Source of the DNA: Lonicera japonica
Lineage: Eukaryota; Streptophyta; Magnoliopsida; Dipsacales; Caprifoliaceae
Direction: 5' to 3'
Length of the DNA stretch: 64,000 nucleotides
Assembly: GCA_021464415.1 (NCBI GenBank)
Contig: CM038470.1
Location: 23,275,601-23,339,600 of the forward strand
The notes below the pieces were generated by a model. It made no database searches, was not told where the DNA came from, and worked only from the letters and a program-made list of their open reading frames with translations. Shown here piece by piece: positions 1-12,026 of the stretch; positions within the stretch are counted from its first letter, which is position 1; the number at the start of each line of letters is the position of its first letter. A program made the translations under genes and the position numbers.

Positions 1-1057
1 ACCTATTATTATTTGTATGTATAGGATTATATGCTCACCTTAAAATTGACAAATACATGTGTAATGCTTATATAAATTATATATATCTATACTAAAAATA
101 TACAAATATACATGTATATATATAATATTTTACAACTATTTATACTATTAATGGGTTCTAATATTTATTATTATGTTTAACGAATATTAACTGGCCCAAC
201 TCGTTAACTTATCTTGTTTTATCGGATCAACACTAATATGACCCAAAACTGTTAAAACTTTACATATTAATTTATAATTTTGTGTTGATTCGTGTCATGT
301 TATCATATCGAGTGTTATTTTACCAGTTCTACGTACTTAAATTTAATAGATCGATCTTAGTTGAAATTTCACTTGAAATAGGTAGGTTGACATTTTAAAT
401 CAAGAATACAATAACATAAACAACAATTAAACTATTATATGTGCGTATCATAAAGTTACAAGGGTTGAAATAAAGCCTAAATATATACAATTATTACATA
501 TAATATTCAATAGTTGTGTTATTTATTTATTTATTTATTTTGATAGATGCATGCTTTCACGTGTGGACGAAATGACGAAAAGATTGAATATATATAAGTT
601 TTACGCAAATCAAATATTCAGGTAAAAACTAAAAAGACATAAATTTCATATAATTTATATATATATATATAAACAGCAAATGGAAATACGTCGAGTACTC
701 ATATGCTTTTACAGACTCAAACAATATTAATATTTTCTCAAGGAATAGAACCACCTTTTATATATATAATATATATTTCAATAAATAACATAATTTTACG
801 CTATTATTATAACTATTCACAAACTCATATCATTATATAAGGAAACAAGGTAACTTCTACCGTTACCATTAGTGACACTCAAACCTTTTAATACGTAAAA
901 TCTCTAAATTTTTGTAAAATGTTTTATCAATAGAATACTATACCTCAACGCAATACGTATGAATTTTGTATGACAATTGAATCATTGTTGCTAGATAAGT
1001 GTAAATTACTTAACCACTAAATCACTCCTAACATTATTTTTAAATTATTCTCTTTAG
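1..1057. other. AT-rich intergenic DNA, no gene seen
   Basis: No open frame with recognisable coding content. The stretch is AT-rich with short TA microsatellites (for example about 656-671). Around 190-330 there is text of the dispersed kind seen elsewhere in this window (about 18360-18860 and 50030-50110), with motifs such as GTTAACT and CGTGTCATG, which suggests an old repeat that I cannot classify. Confidence 0.6.
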
Positions 1058-1065
1058 GTTCCATG

Positions 1066-1823
1066 CAGTGACAGAGTCAGAAATAATTTTCAAGTGGGGC
1101 CAAAAAAATTTTAAGCTAAAGTAAACTCAATAATTATGTTTCTAGGCTAAATTTTACTAAGACAATTCTCCATTATGTTTCAATATTTTGGAAAAGTTAA
1201 AAATGATATACTAAAATTAATTATATATTTTGAAATGTCTTTATCAACTCAATATTCAACTTACTATAACCAACAAATAAATATATTAATATACCAATCT
1301 AAGAAGCAAATTAACATTAAAACACATAAATCTTAATATTCAAAATTAAAAAAAAAATAGTATAAGATTATAAAAAAGAAATCTAACCTAAGAGGCTAAG
1401 AGCCGAAAAAAGAAGAAGAAAGAAGCTGAGTGCGTTGGTGCAGTGGTGTTAGTGCCGCATCTGCACTTCAAACAAATAAAATGCATCTGCGCTTCAAACA
1501 AATAAAAGGGGCAACTAAAATAAATTAGACCATCTGCTATACTTTTTGTTTATACACCATTCCTACAATCAATTACAAAAGCCAGCCTCCAAACTTATAC
1601 ATTTTGTCACGCAAAACCCCTTCATTTATACACTAACCCTGTAATAAATTTCAAGATTTGCCCCCGCACTTATATGCTTTACAACACAAAAACCCTTCAT
1701 CCTATCCCTCACTAAACATTTTAATTACACATACACCTTCTCATCTTTGTATTCTCACACAAAACCTAACATAGTTAGTCAAAATTTACTAAAAGTACAG
1801 AAGGGGCTGTAGCCCCGCCCCTG
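1066..1823. mobile_element. hAT-type non-autonomous element with 8-bp target duplication
   Basis: The element is bounded by a perfect 8-bp direct repeat GTTCCATG at 1058-1065 and 1824-1831, the target duplication length of the hAT superfamily. It starts CAGTGACAGAGTCA and its right end, read inverted, starts CAGGGGCGGGGCTA, so the terminal inverted repeats are imperfect but of the CAGNG type expected for hAT. It is 758 bp long and has no transposase frame. Inside, at about 1457-1508, a roughly 26-bp segment containing GCATCTGC and TTCAAACAAATAAAA occurs twice in tandem. It lies about 400 bp upstream of the F-box gene. Confidence 0.8.
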
Positions 1824-2097
1824 GTTCCATGTACACACATGAATAATGAGGAGAGAGTAAGCTAATCATTGTAGTCATTATTTTATTTTTAGTGACGTGG
1901 ATGCATGTAAATCCAACCATTAAACTCTTCCCTCTTAATCTCTATATTAGTCGACATTATCATTATTGTGCTATAAAATTGTTAGCGAGTTTAGTTATTA
2001 TTCCTAAACCAATTAATCTTTGTTAAAATGGAATATTATTCTAATTTAATTAGGTAAAGAAGAGAAAAAAGACAAACAAATGTGTCTTAAAACCATC

Positions 2098-2104
2098 TAT
2101 AAAA
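2098..2104 (+). promoter_or_regulatory. TATA box of the F-box gene
   Basis: TATAAAA sits 134 bp upstream of the start codon at 2232. It is followed by a pyrimidine-rich leader with a CT microsatellite at about 2144-2164, a common arrangement in plant core promoters. The position is consistent with a leader of about 100 nt. Confidence 0.6.
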
Positions 2105-2231
2105 ACCCAACTCCGCACCTCATTTCCTTCTCTCCCTCATTTCCCTTCTCTCTCTCTCTCTCTAAACAAACTATACACTAATTACACAAACAACCCTCAA
2201 ATTCTCCAAGTCATAGTGTACGTCCTTTTTA

Positions 2232-4447
2232 ATGGGTTCCGGTTTTTCTTTTCTCTTCACAGAAACTTTCCCGGCACCGGCGCCTGCGAGGCCGAGTCTT
2301 GGGGACTTGCCGGAGAGCTGTGTGGCCTCTGTATTAGAGTACCTTGACCCGCCGGAGATCTGCAAACTCGCTGTTCTGAATAAGGCTTTTAACGGCGCTT
2401 CTTCGGCAGATTTTGTTTGGGAATCGAAATTGCCGCCGAATTATAATTCTTTGATCGAAAGAGTGTTTGGTAAATTTGAAGAAAAATTGTGTAAGAAGGA
2501 TATTTATCAAAAGCTCTGTAAAAACAATTCTTTTGATGGAGGCAACAAGGTTTGAATTTTGCTTCATTATTTAAGCATCTCTTAGCACTAAACACATTGA
2601 ATGTACGCGCGTCTAGCTCCATCAGTTTATTTAACTGGTGTTACAATAATTTGTACAAAAAAAAAAGATTAAGTAATTTTAACATTTTCTTATTCATTAA
2701 TTTTCTTTTTGTATGTATGTAAAAATATCTATTTTTGTTTTTCGTACGTTAAAAAAATTATAGAAAATTTAGTAAACATTTTCTTTTTGTACGTATGCAA
2801 AAAATATCCATGTTCGTTTTTGGTACATTAAATTAAATATCTATATATATGAGCTAATTTTTCTTTTGGTAAATATAATTTGCATGGACGGTCTCATTTC
2901 ATAATCAATATCAATATCTATATAAAAATCGGAAGCCAGCGCATTTGTTATTTGGGCGGAAAATGATTTTTCGTGCCAAAAATTGAATCTACTACCTTTT
3001 GAGTGATGATAACAATCTTAACGTTAACTCTTTTATCAATTATTTTTTTTCATTTTATATTATACTTATCCATACATATAAATCAACTGTGCACAAGTGT
3101 CACGTGTATGCGGGTATCGATTTCTTTTAAACAAAAGTATTAAAAAAGATTTGTAAATCATCTTCAAATATTTTGTACCTTACATTTATCCCAATTCATC
3201 CTAACCCTCGAAAAATATATTTCATCTTACATGCTTTGGACGATTTGATTGAAATTTTTATGAACTTAAGTTTATTCAAATGATTAGTCAGACTAATATT
3301 GCACGAATTGTAGGAAAAAAAATTCCTGCAAAGACATTGTTTAAGCTCCTTTCTTCTAATAAAATTAGAAGAAATACATTCACAATCACTGCATTTTAAG
3401 CAACAATCAAAGGAACTTTCTTTGGGAAACCTGTTTTATAAAGTGCTTACTTGTTCTACTAAAGAGTTCAATAGTTTACACTTGTTGATGAGTTTGTTTG
3501 ATTTGTAATAATGCGCAGAAAGTATGGCTGGATAAAAGTTCGGGAAAGATTTTTTTGTCAATATCTTCAAATGGGTTGTCGATTACCGGCATTGAGGATC
3601 GGAGATACTGGAGCCGAATACCAACCGATGAATCCAGGTGAGGGCTGGATTTTGTACAAATTTTGCTCTGAACCGAATTTTATGTGATCTTGAAGTATGT
3701 CTTTAGATTGACTGACCTAGTTCAAGTGATCTAGCTAATTTTCTTTGAATTCTTCCAAAACTAGATTCTTGCTTCCAAATTGTTTACTTTCCCAATTGTG
3801 ATTCTTTTTATGTTGTGCCTATATTAAGCATGCGGGTTTGTAATTTAAAATCCATACCGGCTCCGGTTCCAAAATAAAACCGCCCCAAATCCACTCCATA
3901 AGATTGGATCAGTTTCGAAACATGCCAGATTGGGCTTCTTTGCCATCCCCAAGCGGCATTTATACCTTATTAATTTCATCTTTTCCATTTTAGTTGTATT
4001 GATTTCGAGTTCCATTTCTTCAATAGATTCAGCTCAGTCGCGTATCTCCAGCAAATCTGGTGGTTTGAAGTTGATGGTGAAATCGAATTCCCATTCCCGG
4101 CTGGAACCTATAGCATTTTCTTCAGGCTGCAGCTAGGCCGCCCATCTAAGAGATTTGGCCGCCGCATCTGCAACTCTGAACGCGTCCATGGTTGGGACAA
4201 AAAGCCTGTCCGCTTCCAGCTCTCCACCTCCAATGGCCAATCCTCAGTTTCAGAGTGTAATTTGAACGAACCTGGTAAATGGATTCATCACCATGTCGGC
4301 AATTTCGTGGTCCAGGATTCAAATGTGTGTACAAAAATAAAATTCTCGATGTTGCAGATCGATTGCACGCATACCAAAGGTGGTGTATGCGTCGATTCAG
4401 TTGTGATATACCCCAGTGAGTTTAAAGATAGGTTGAAGAATTTTTGA
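2232..4447 (+). CDS. F-box protein with PP2-A (phloem lectin-like) domain
   Basis: Three exons, 2232-2549, 3519-3637 and 4027-4447, splice with GT-AG introns to 286 codons (285 aa), close to the roughly 290 aa usual for the PP2-A F-box family. Residues about 24-68 form the F-box (LGDLPESCV, LDPPEICKLA, ASSADFVWESKLP), which binds Skp1 in SCF ubiquitin ligases. Residues from about 108 to the end form the PP2 domain (KVWLDK, RRYWSRIPTDES, QQIWWFEVDGE, FGRRICNSERVHGWDKKPV, IDCTHTKGGVCVDSV). The likely job is substrate recognition, possibly of glycosylated proteins; that ligand role is inferred from the family. It resembles Arabidopsis PP2-A12/A13/A15 most; I do not choose among them. The start is the first ATG after the TATA box and leader. 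Intron 2 contains a misleading open frame at 3930-4136 that is out of phase with the true exon 3. Confidence 0.95.
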
Positions 4448-4497
4448 ATGGGAACCAAGTTTAGTTAGATATATGCGTGTGTGTAGTGTTTATTGTC

Positions 4498-4585
4498 AGC
4501 AAATGTGGCTTGGCCAAACTCCAGAGGAAAAGTACTGTGGTAGAGAATTGTATTGTACATTTCTATGGAGAAAGCCACATTTGCT
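4498..4585 (+). other. Inverted repeat (hairpin) in F-box gene 3' UTR
   Basis: AGCAAATGTGGCTT at 4498-4511 is perfectly complementary to AAGCCACATTTGCT at 4572-4585, giving a 14-bp stem with a loop of about 60 nt, starting 51 bp after the stop codon. It would be transcribed as part of the 3' UTR. The function is unknown; it may be the scar of a small foldback insertion. Confidence 0.6.
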
Positions 4586-5458
4586 TTGGCAATAGGGCTG
4601 CCTCGATATATATTGTTAGATTAAGTTTTTCCCCTTCTCTTTATGGGTAAATTTGTCTCACTTTTCAGAGAGGGAAATTAGGGTATTTTGTTTTCCTTGT
4701 TGAGTTGTTGATGCATGAAGGGAGTCCTTCAAGGTCGCTGTTGTAATTTAGATAGACATCCGCTCTTTATTAGCCATATGTTGCTATTATAGCAAATAAA
4801 TGTCAACGAAGAAATAATTTCCCAGCATTTTAAGTTAATATTATATATGCTTTATTAATGTACCAAATTAAAACTTGCATTTCTCTCTGTAGAACCTCAA
4901 ATTATGTTTTTCTTAAGAGCAAATTAATGTATCAAAAAGTGAACTTAAATTCCAACCAATGCCTATTTTTGTGCCTGCTTTTAATGAGTAACATCAGTAG
5001 GTGCCTAACAATTTTTTTTGGTGATCTGTCGTAACATTCCATTAAAATGATACAAATGATTCATTTTCCAAAATAGAACTACACAAAATTATAATCTGAA
5101 GTTGATATTATGTAGATTTTTAAAATATCTCAGAGACGTGTTAGCATTTGGTCAAGTTGTAAAAGCATGTCTTCTTCATACGTAATGTCACGAGTTAGAA
5201 TATCAATTCCCTCAAAGCATTTAATGATATAGTTATTGAAGATAATGAACTCCAAGCAAAACTTCAAAACATAATTCCCTCTTCGCTAGTCGTAAAAACC
5301 GGTCAAAACGGTCCAAATGACATTCCTAAATATAAATACAACAAAAACCAAAATAATTTACTCCCAAAAAAAGGCATCTCTGAAAATCACAACTAAGACC
5401 GAGCCTGAGTGTGTGTGTGAGTGATTCATTCCCAATATAACAAGAATCTATTGAAAAG
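4586..5458. other. Convergent 3' flanks of F-box and RRP36 genes
   Basis: There is no coding sequence here. The stretch holds the 3' ends of the two converging genes: the F-box gene reading right and RRP36 reading left. Candidate poly(A) signals exist in the AT-rich text, but I cannot place the cleavage sites. Confidence 0.5.
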
Positions 5459-8400
5459 TTAGTTTTGTTCACCAACACTGGGACGTCGATAAGGCACGTA
5501 TTTGTGGTCTTTTGCAGCATTCTTCCTCCTCCTTTTCTCAATAAACGACTCAAGCTTGCCAGATGCCTGAAAAGATACCGTAAAATTAGTTGTCAACGGC
5601 TCAGGACTTCAATTCATCATTACTGTTAATTAACGATATTATCAGCAAGCTTATAATATCATATAAGGAGGTTAATTTACATACCTTGAGATCCTTGTAT
5701 TTCTCAATAAGCTTTTGCTTCCGAATATCAGCTGCAAAAAAAAAAGAATTATTATTGTTATTGTAATCCCATTTATTGTTTTTATATATTGAAGAGAGAA
5801 GAGCATCATCATTTTTTACTATTTTTCGTTGTTTCTTTCTTTTGGGGTTGACATGCAATAAAAACAAATACTCCCGCCTACAATTGATTGTCACACCTTG
5901 ACTTTAGTAATTTCTAAGAAAATACTAATTTTCAACCTAAGTCAAGGATACAACTTAATGTCTACTGTGAGAAATGGTACATTGATTATGACTCAACAAA
6001 ATGATTAGGTTGAAAATCTATATTGAAAATGATAAAGATCTCAAATATGTTTCAAAATGTCAATTTCGAATCAATCTGAGTCGTAGATCTATTCAATACT
6101 CCCCCCTCCCCCCCTCTCTTTTTTCTCTCTCGCTCTCTTGTATGCATGGAATCAGGAATTTTAGCAATACAGAACAACTACAACTGGTATTCATGATAAA
6201 AATATCTCGAAAATAATTCCCTCAACCAAACAATATAGATGGCTAATCATGTATAAATTCCTTCGGCCATCAAGGAACTAAAAGTGGTAAGTTGGCGAGG
6301 AGAAACAATGACCAAATTCTTTATATTTCTTCCAAAGATCTTTAAAATGCATAAATCACATATTGCCATTGTGTATGTGTGCATGCATGAGAGAGAGCAT
6401 TACATTTCTTCAGATAATATGGTTGTTTCCCTTGCTTTGCCGCTTCTCTCTCTTTCTTCTTGTGCTCAGCCAGAATCTCTTTCTCATTATTTTTTGTTGA
6501 TGCAGATTTCAGTTGTTTGTCCTACCATTCAAACAAGAGAATACGAAAGTGGTAAATTATTAGAAAGCAAAATTACACAAAATATTTGCTAAACCAACCA
6601 CTTAAAACAATCACATAAATGACTCCATTCCACGTAACAGCTTCTTTTGCAAGAACTTACAATCCAAGATAGGCGATTTTTAAGGTCATCAACGACTTCT
6701 GGGTCATTTGATTTCTTCATCACTTTCTTTAGTTCCTATCAAACGCAAGAAGCAATTATTAAAATGTAATTTCTTAACGCGAGTAACAGAAGTGAGTGCT
6801 CTATATTTTTTGATTCCGAAAATATACCTCCTTTTCAGCAGGAAGTTCTTTCTCGTATAGAAAATTATACCTCTTCCTGAACCTACAAGATCCCAAGTAT
6901 ATGTTGCATTATTAACATGACAAAAAAAATTGGTCCAAAAACCATAAATTGTGATTTGTTACTTCTGTTATAGGTAGCAATTTATACATAATGATCTAGA
7001 GAATCTCCAGTAAAAATATCTAGAATTTAAAGAGAAGATAAATGGAATATTTTGGTCAGGTGCATTCGTTAATGAGAGAGTACAAGAAAAGTCAAAAACC
7101 CATTTTGACTATTATCCCTACTTGTATCTGCTGGGAGCTATGGAAAGAAAGAGAGGGGGGGGGAGTTTGATAACAAATTTTCTAATGCCCACTGGATCAT
7201 TGTGTGATTAAAGATTTGGTGGCTGCCCGTTGAAGAATTCAAATGTTTGTTTGAAAAAAAAAGGATCAAGATTTTGTCATGTTGACTGATTTCAGTGTCA
7301 AAATTGGTGCTCCTAAGATAAAGCAAAGCATTATTACTAAATGGCTAAGGCCTAAAGCTACTCTAAAACTGGTGTACCATTTTAAGAGAGTGGGTTTATG
7401 GTTGTTTGGGCTCAGGCTGATGATTATAAGGCGGGTTCTAACATGCACGCTGAAGCTAAGGCTTTCAACAAAAAAAAAAGTGCTACGATCATAATCTATA
7501 GAATATTGATGTTGAAACTGATTCCAAGATGGCGGTTATGCTCTCGCAAGGAGAAAAGTGGCCATAGAAAATTGCTTGCTTAATTAAGGAAATCAAAAGC
7601 TTGCTCACTGTCACTAATAGCCACATCCCACACAAGCTTAAGGAATTGTGAATCTTGATAAGCAATAGGATAAGGTAGTGGCTTGGCTGGTGGTTGTGTT
7701 TTGTGTTTTGTGAGTTGTCTGTAGTTCTGATCTGTTTGTAGTATTTCTTGATCCAATAAAATTTGTGAGGGTTCTCCCCATTTTCCTATATTGATTAAAA
7801 AAGAAAAACCAAAAACAATTTCCAGAAGCTTCAAAAGTGGGTAGGTCAATTAAGTGTTGAGTACCATAGCCTGATCAATCCAAATTCAAGTAGCCCCAAT
7901 TTTTTAAATCGGTCAATCGATCCAGCAACTTTACAGAGAGTTTTTCCCTTTCGAATAGCAGACTTTCAGGACATTTGACAGCCAAGTTTATATATGCCTA
8001 TACACTCTGAAGCACGGACACTCTCTTGGAGGCCACGTGTCGGGCCCGACACTTGTTAGACACTCCGAGTCTCCGACACTCTCCGATACTTTCTCCGACA
8101 CTTGAATTTAATTATAGTCTCTAATAGTTGATGATTTAGATGGCTACTACTCTTAGTGTTTCTTCATTGCAACATCAACTGAGGATGAGACAACTAAGCC
8201 ACTTTTTATATTCCCCTTTTGTTTTCTATCATTCTATGGAACAATTTAGTCTGTGTGCTTTTTGATACTTTAATTATGGAACAATTTAGTGATCATGTTT
8301 TGAGTATTTGGGTTATTAATGCAATCTAGTTTAATTTTATTGAATTCTTAAATATTTACAATGTTTATTGCATAATTAATTAAGAACGAGTCCCCCATGT

Positions 8401-10553
8401 GTCGTGTCCTACATTTTGGAAAAATTGCGTGTCATGTGTCGCATGTCGTGTCGAAACGAGTGTCTCGTGTTGAGTCTATGCTTCATAGCCTTTACATAAC
8501 AATCTTTTTTAGTTTTTGATATTAGTTAATACAGGATAATATAAAGAGCGACCAAAGTTTAGGCTATGTACTACTTGGGTGAGTAGCGGGTGTACCTGAG
8601 GTTTAGTGGGTGCTCTCTATTGTGTAACCCTCCCATTGTACTCGCTATTCTCATGTACTGGGGGTAACAGTTCTTCTTGTGAATGTAGGTAGGGTATCTT
8701 TCCAAACTAAGTAAATCTTGGTGTGCTTTTATGGTGCTACCTTTGGTTTTATTGTTTATAAGATTTCATCAATCCCACTATGCTTCCATGTAATTTGGTT
8801 TTCGCCAACAATTGTATCACTTTTATAAGATCAACAAAGTTCATCAATCAATAAATTATTACTTATTTATGATAATATTAACACCTAGTTTTCATAAAAC
8901 AGTTAATCAAAATCCTTCAATGTTCTAAAAATGTCGGAAATTGGGTGAGTGATTTTTCTTTCGGGGATTTATCGGGGATAAATCGGAAAAAACAATTACT
9001 GTTCATCATATAAATAATATTTTAAATATTATATTATATAAAAAATACTAAATAAAATATAATATACCAAAATGGACATTAATTGAGTGAAATGTTAAAT
9101 AAAAATAATTTAGGGGGTTAATTGTAAACATTTAAAAAAAAATCTCACCTATTTATAGATATGTAATTTTGTAAATTCAATAACTAAGGGTAATTAAGTC
9201 ATTCACCACTTATTAAAATTAAAACCTACCCTCATCTTTGCCCTAAAATTAAAAACAGCCTCCATCTCCTACGTGAACATAATTCCAATAAATTATTACT
9301 TATTTATGATAATATTAACAACTAGTTTTCATAAAACAGTTAATCAAAATCCATATAGACTTTAACAAATAAATAAAGGGGCGTTTTCTGAACTAGAACC
9401 ACGTAATGAATGAAGAATGCAAGCAGACGCATAGATATATATATAGAGAGAGAGAGAGAGGGATACCCGTCTACATTGAGTTCTCCACATAATGACTCAA
9501 AACGAGGGTCACGTACCACCTGATTCAACAGAAGATATGATTCTACACACATTTATTAACTCAACAAGCTTGTAACAATTAAGAATAATCTAATAATTGA
9601 GCAAGACAAAAGAAGGATACTTGGAGTTCAGAAATTTTCAATTAAATTTTAGGACGGTTTCATTCCTTTAACATAAAATTTGAAACTCTCAATCCATTAA
9701 GAGAAAAACACCCCTAAACAAGGCAAACTAGAAGAATAAGGTACGCACAAGAGCATAACTCACCTTTTTAGGAACTTGAATGATCTCTCTAAATCTTCCA
9801 ACTGGTTTCTTGCTACTGATCTCCATTGGCCTTTATACAATACATAATCAGCTATTTAACACATTGTCCCAGAAAAAGAAAAAAAAGTGAACATAAATAA
9901 CCTACACATATATATTATAGAACACCTGTTCTTGTTGGCCCGGCCACCCTTTTTCTCCAAATTAGGCTTTTGGTACACTGCGTGTGACCCATTAGACCTA
10001 GCTTTCTGCAGCTCCTCAAATGTAACATCCGCCAATTCCCGCTCTATCTCGCCCTCCTACCCAAATTCAATTTCTCAAAAATATATATGGTACCGATAGA
10101 CATATATTAAATAGTATGCATAAATACGTAAATAGAAGCATACCGATACATGTACTCCCTCCATGCCAAATTAAGAGTCCACTATTCCTTTTTGGGATGT
10201 CCCATTTAAGAGTTCATTTTCCTTTTCAAAACATAATCAAGGTACCAAAACTCACAATATAAACAAGTTTTGTTATAAACCATTGATTGTGATTAAGTTA
10301 GTGCATTCTTAAAAGATGTGAAAGTCAAGCATGGAATCTTAATTAGGGACAAAGGGAGTAATGCCGAATTTGTAAGCACACATATACAAGAGATGTGTAG
10401 GTATCAGAGAGTATCTATGGGAGTATCTATGAGCATATCATTTAGCCAATTGAAGTTTGAAATTCTCACATCTTCGGATGAAGATTCGTGTTCATCGCTG
10501 TCATCAAACTTGATTTTACTTGAAGTGGCAATGGCAGAGTCAAATTTCTTCAT
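5459..10553 (-). CDS. RRP36: rRNA biogenesis protein RRP36
   Basis: Nine coding exons on the minus strand join in phase: 10553-10470, 10056-9926, 9830-9764, 9519-9467, 6882-6828, 6735-6661, 6521-6404, 5731-5685 and 5566-5459. They total 738 nt and encode 245 aa. RRP36 is a nucleolar protein needed for early pre-rRNA cleavages that lead to 18S rRNA. The evidence is the conserved block series FREIIQVPKKVVRDPRFESL, FRKRYNFLYEKELPAEKEEL, LSWIDKQLKS, ILAEHKKKEREAAKQGKQPY, KQKLIEKYKDL, and the basic C-terminus SGKLESFIEKRRRKNAAKD ending YRRP. The N-terminus is acidic (DDSDEHESSSEDEGE), also usual for the family. A non-coding leader exon ending at 12027 precedes exon 1. Intron 4 (6883-9466) is swollen by transposon remnants; the short donor GTATCC there is weak but keeps the frame. 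The gene runs convergent to the F-box gene. Confidence 0.95.
7115..7850 (+). pseudogene. Decayed LINE 3' end (RNase H-like domain)
   Basis: Split over several frames, the plus strand reads pieces of a non-LTR retrotransposon: KIGAPKIKQSIITKWLRPKA, VWAQADDYKAGSNMHAEAKA and then ETDSKMAVMLSQGEKWP, LIKEIKSLLTVTNSHIPH. These match the RNase H-like domain found at the 3' end of plant LINEs (first catalytic region, AEAKA helix, ETDS strand). Stops and frameshifts break it. The text ends near an A-rich stretch (about 7796-7810). It lies in RRP36 intron 4, antisense to the gene. Confidence 0.7.
8005..8487. mobile_element. Mutator-like non-autonomous element rich in GTGTC/GACAC
   Basis: The element is flanked by GCCTATACA (7996-8004) and GCCTTTACA (8488-8496), a 9-bp target duplication with one mismatch, the length typical of Mutator-like elements. 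The ends are imperfect inverted repeats: CTCTGAAGCACGGAC on the left and, inverted, TATGAAGCATAGAC on the right. The left and right subterminal parts are packed with GACAC and GTGTC motifs (for example 8026-8100 and 8398-8470). No transposase frame. It lies in RRP36 intron 4. Confidence 0.6.
10155..10358. mobile_element. Stowaway MITE in RRP36 intron 1
   Basis: Terminal inverted repeats CTCCCTCCATGCCAAATTAA and, inverted at the right end, CTCCCTTTGTCCCTAATTAA are flanked by TA dinucleotides (10153-10154 and 10359-10360). This is the classic plant Stowaway (Tc1/Mariner) arrangement. Length 204 bp, non-coding. Confidence 0.85.
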
Positions 10554-10579
10554 TCCAATCTTAAGATTATATTGATGAC

Positions 10580-12026
10580 CTGAAATTCAAGCAAGTTTTC
10601 AAACAATTATACTTGTTTTAAGGGTTTTTTTTCCAGACAACAAAGAAGGAAAAGAAACTAACACAATATTTCGTAAGGCATGTAACATAAAACAAGAGGG
10701 GAATTAACAACTCAATTCCCAAAGAGAAAAACATCTGCTTCCTGGAGATGCTAACCAATGGGCAAGACTGGTGCTGCATTTAGGAACAAAGTTGAAAGAA
10801 ATAAACCAGGCACTGGCCCCACACAGATTGTCTCGAATAAAGGATGAAATTTCCCAGGGCGGCATCCCTTAGCCTTTGCAAAGAATAACCAACAACTTAC
10901 TATCAGTCTATCACTCTCGATAATCACATTCAGGAGCCCGCTACCTCAAGGGGTTCAATTTCTCCATTTCAAAGTCAATGAGGGGAAGACATACATTTTT
11001 TTTAGAATAAAGATTTTGTCTGGTACCAAGCCCAATCTGACAAACTTGCCACCCATGTCTTGCTTATCCATTCCAACTTCCATTTGCAGCCCGTATTTCA
11101 GCCATATTAGACTATTCTCGTGGGACAGGTCAGAAGAAAAAATTATTGGAAGTCTTTGTGGCTGCTCGGTTTACCCAAGTCTAAAGGTGGAATGGGTTTT
11201 AGATACTTTAAAGGGTTTAAACGTTGCTCTTTTATCTAACCAGTGCTGGAGACCCATTAAGGAGCCTAACTCTCGGTGTGCCATGATGATTAAATTATCC
11301 TATACCACCCTAAATCCAATTTTATCTGTGAAAGGAGGGTTCTTGGGCCTCTATCAAGTGCTGCAATCAATGGCACAAAGGAGGCCACATGCAACAAGGG
11401 ACTTGGCCTCTGCCAAGTCAAGTTTGCAAGTTTTCAAGAATGCAGCAGAAATTAGACAACAATAGCAATCTCACAAGAACCCATTTGCAGAAACAGGAAA
11501 TTACTTCATTGCAAAACACAAGGAAATGAAGTAAGGGGTGCCGCCCTGGGAAATTTCATACCTTACTATCAGTCTATCACCAATGCAGCAACAGTCTTGC
11601 CCATTGGTTAGCATGTTCATTGGTTAGCATGTTCAGTAACTGAACCGAACCGAGCCGAACATTTTCGATAACATCAAACTACAAACCAATTCCGAACATT
11701 TTGTTATACGGTAACCAAAAATTCGGTACAGTATTTTTCAGTGATACCGAAATTGCCACCAAAAAAAAACAATTTCCAAACTGAGAGCACAGCAGCAGAC
11801 AGAAAAGAGAACCGAAATTCCCTTCATGAGTTCATATATGATCTAAAATTCTAACCACAATATATACATAATATATCCAATAATATTCAATATTCATTAC
11901 AAGGTATTAAGGGGTTAGGGCTAAACCTTATTAAGCTATCAAATATCAATGTATTAACTAGAGAAGTATATAAGCTAGCAACTAAATCAAATATACAGAG
12001 AAAAAAAACGAGATTGAGTTGAGTAC
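10580..12026 (-). other. RRP36 leader intron with foldback-flanked LINE fragment
   Basis: A good acceptor (TTGAATTTCAG, exon start 10579) and donor (CAAG|GTACTC, exon end 12027) define a 1.4 kb intron in the 5' UTR. Inside it, 10747-10781 and 10844-10870 are found inverted at 11586-11620 and 11534-11563 (key words TAACCAATGGGCAAGACT and GAAATTTCCCAGGGCGGCA). These arms enclose a decayed LINE piece on the plus strand at about 11016-11300, whose frames read fragments such as SHIRLFSWDRSEEK and ALLSNQCWRPIKEPNSRCAM, as in the C-terminal part of LINE reverse transcriptases. Confidence 0.65.
11016..11300 (+). pseudogene. Decayed LINE reverse transcriptase C-terminal fragment
   Basis: The plus-strand frames contain NLPPMSCLSIPTSICS, FSHIRLFSWDRSEEK and, after a frame change, GMGFRYFKGFNVALLSNQCW. 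This is the familiar order after the reverse transcriptase core of plant LINEs. Several frameshifts break it. It sits between inverted arms in the RRP36 leader intron. Confidence 0.65.

Larger units (their letters stand above)
6883..9466 (-). other. RRP36 intron 4, 2.6 kb, transposon-filled
   Basis: The other coding introns of this gene are shorter than about 850 bp. This one holds a decayed LINE 3' end (about 7115-7850), a Mutator-like non-autonomous element (8005-8487) and AT-rich filler. A segment at 8846-8915 (taaattattacttatttatg and following) recurs at 9291-9355, a direct duplication about 445 bp apart. Confidence 0.75.

Noticed and set aside
3930..4136. Open frame starting MGFFAIPKRHLYLINF with an apparent signal peptide
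   Set aside because: It spans the end of F-box intron 2 and exon 3 in a frame other than the PP2 frame. The PP2 frame gives a perfect family match from 4027.
11016..11465. 149-codon frame as a possible gene
   Set aside because: It contains out-of-frame LINE reverse transcriptase pieces and lies in an intron between inverted repeats.
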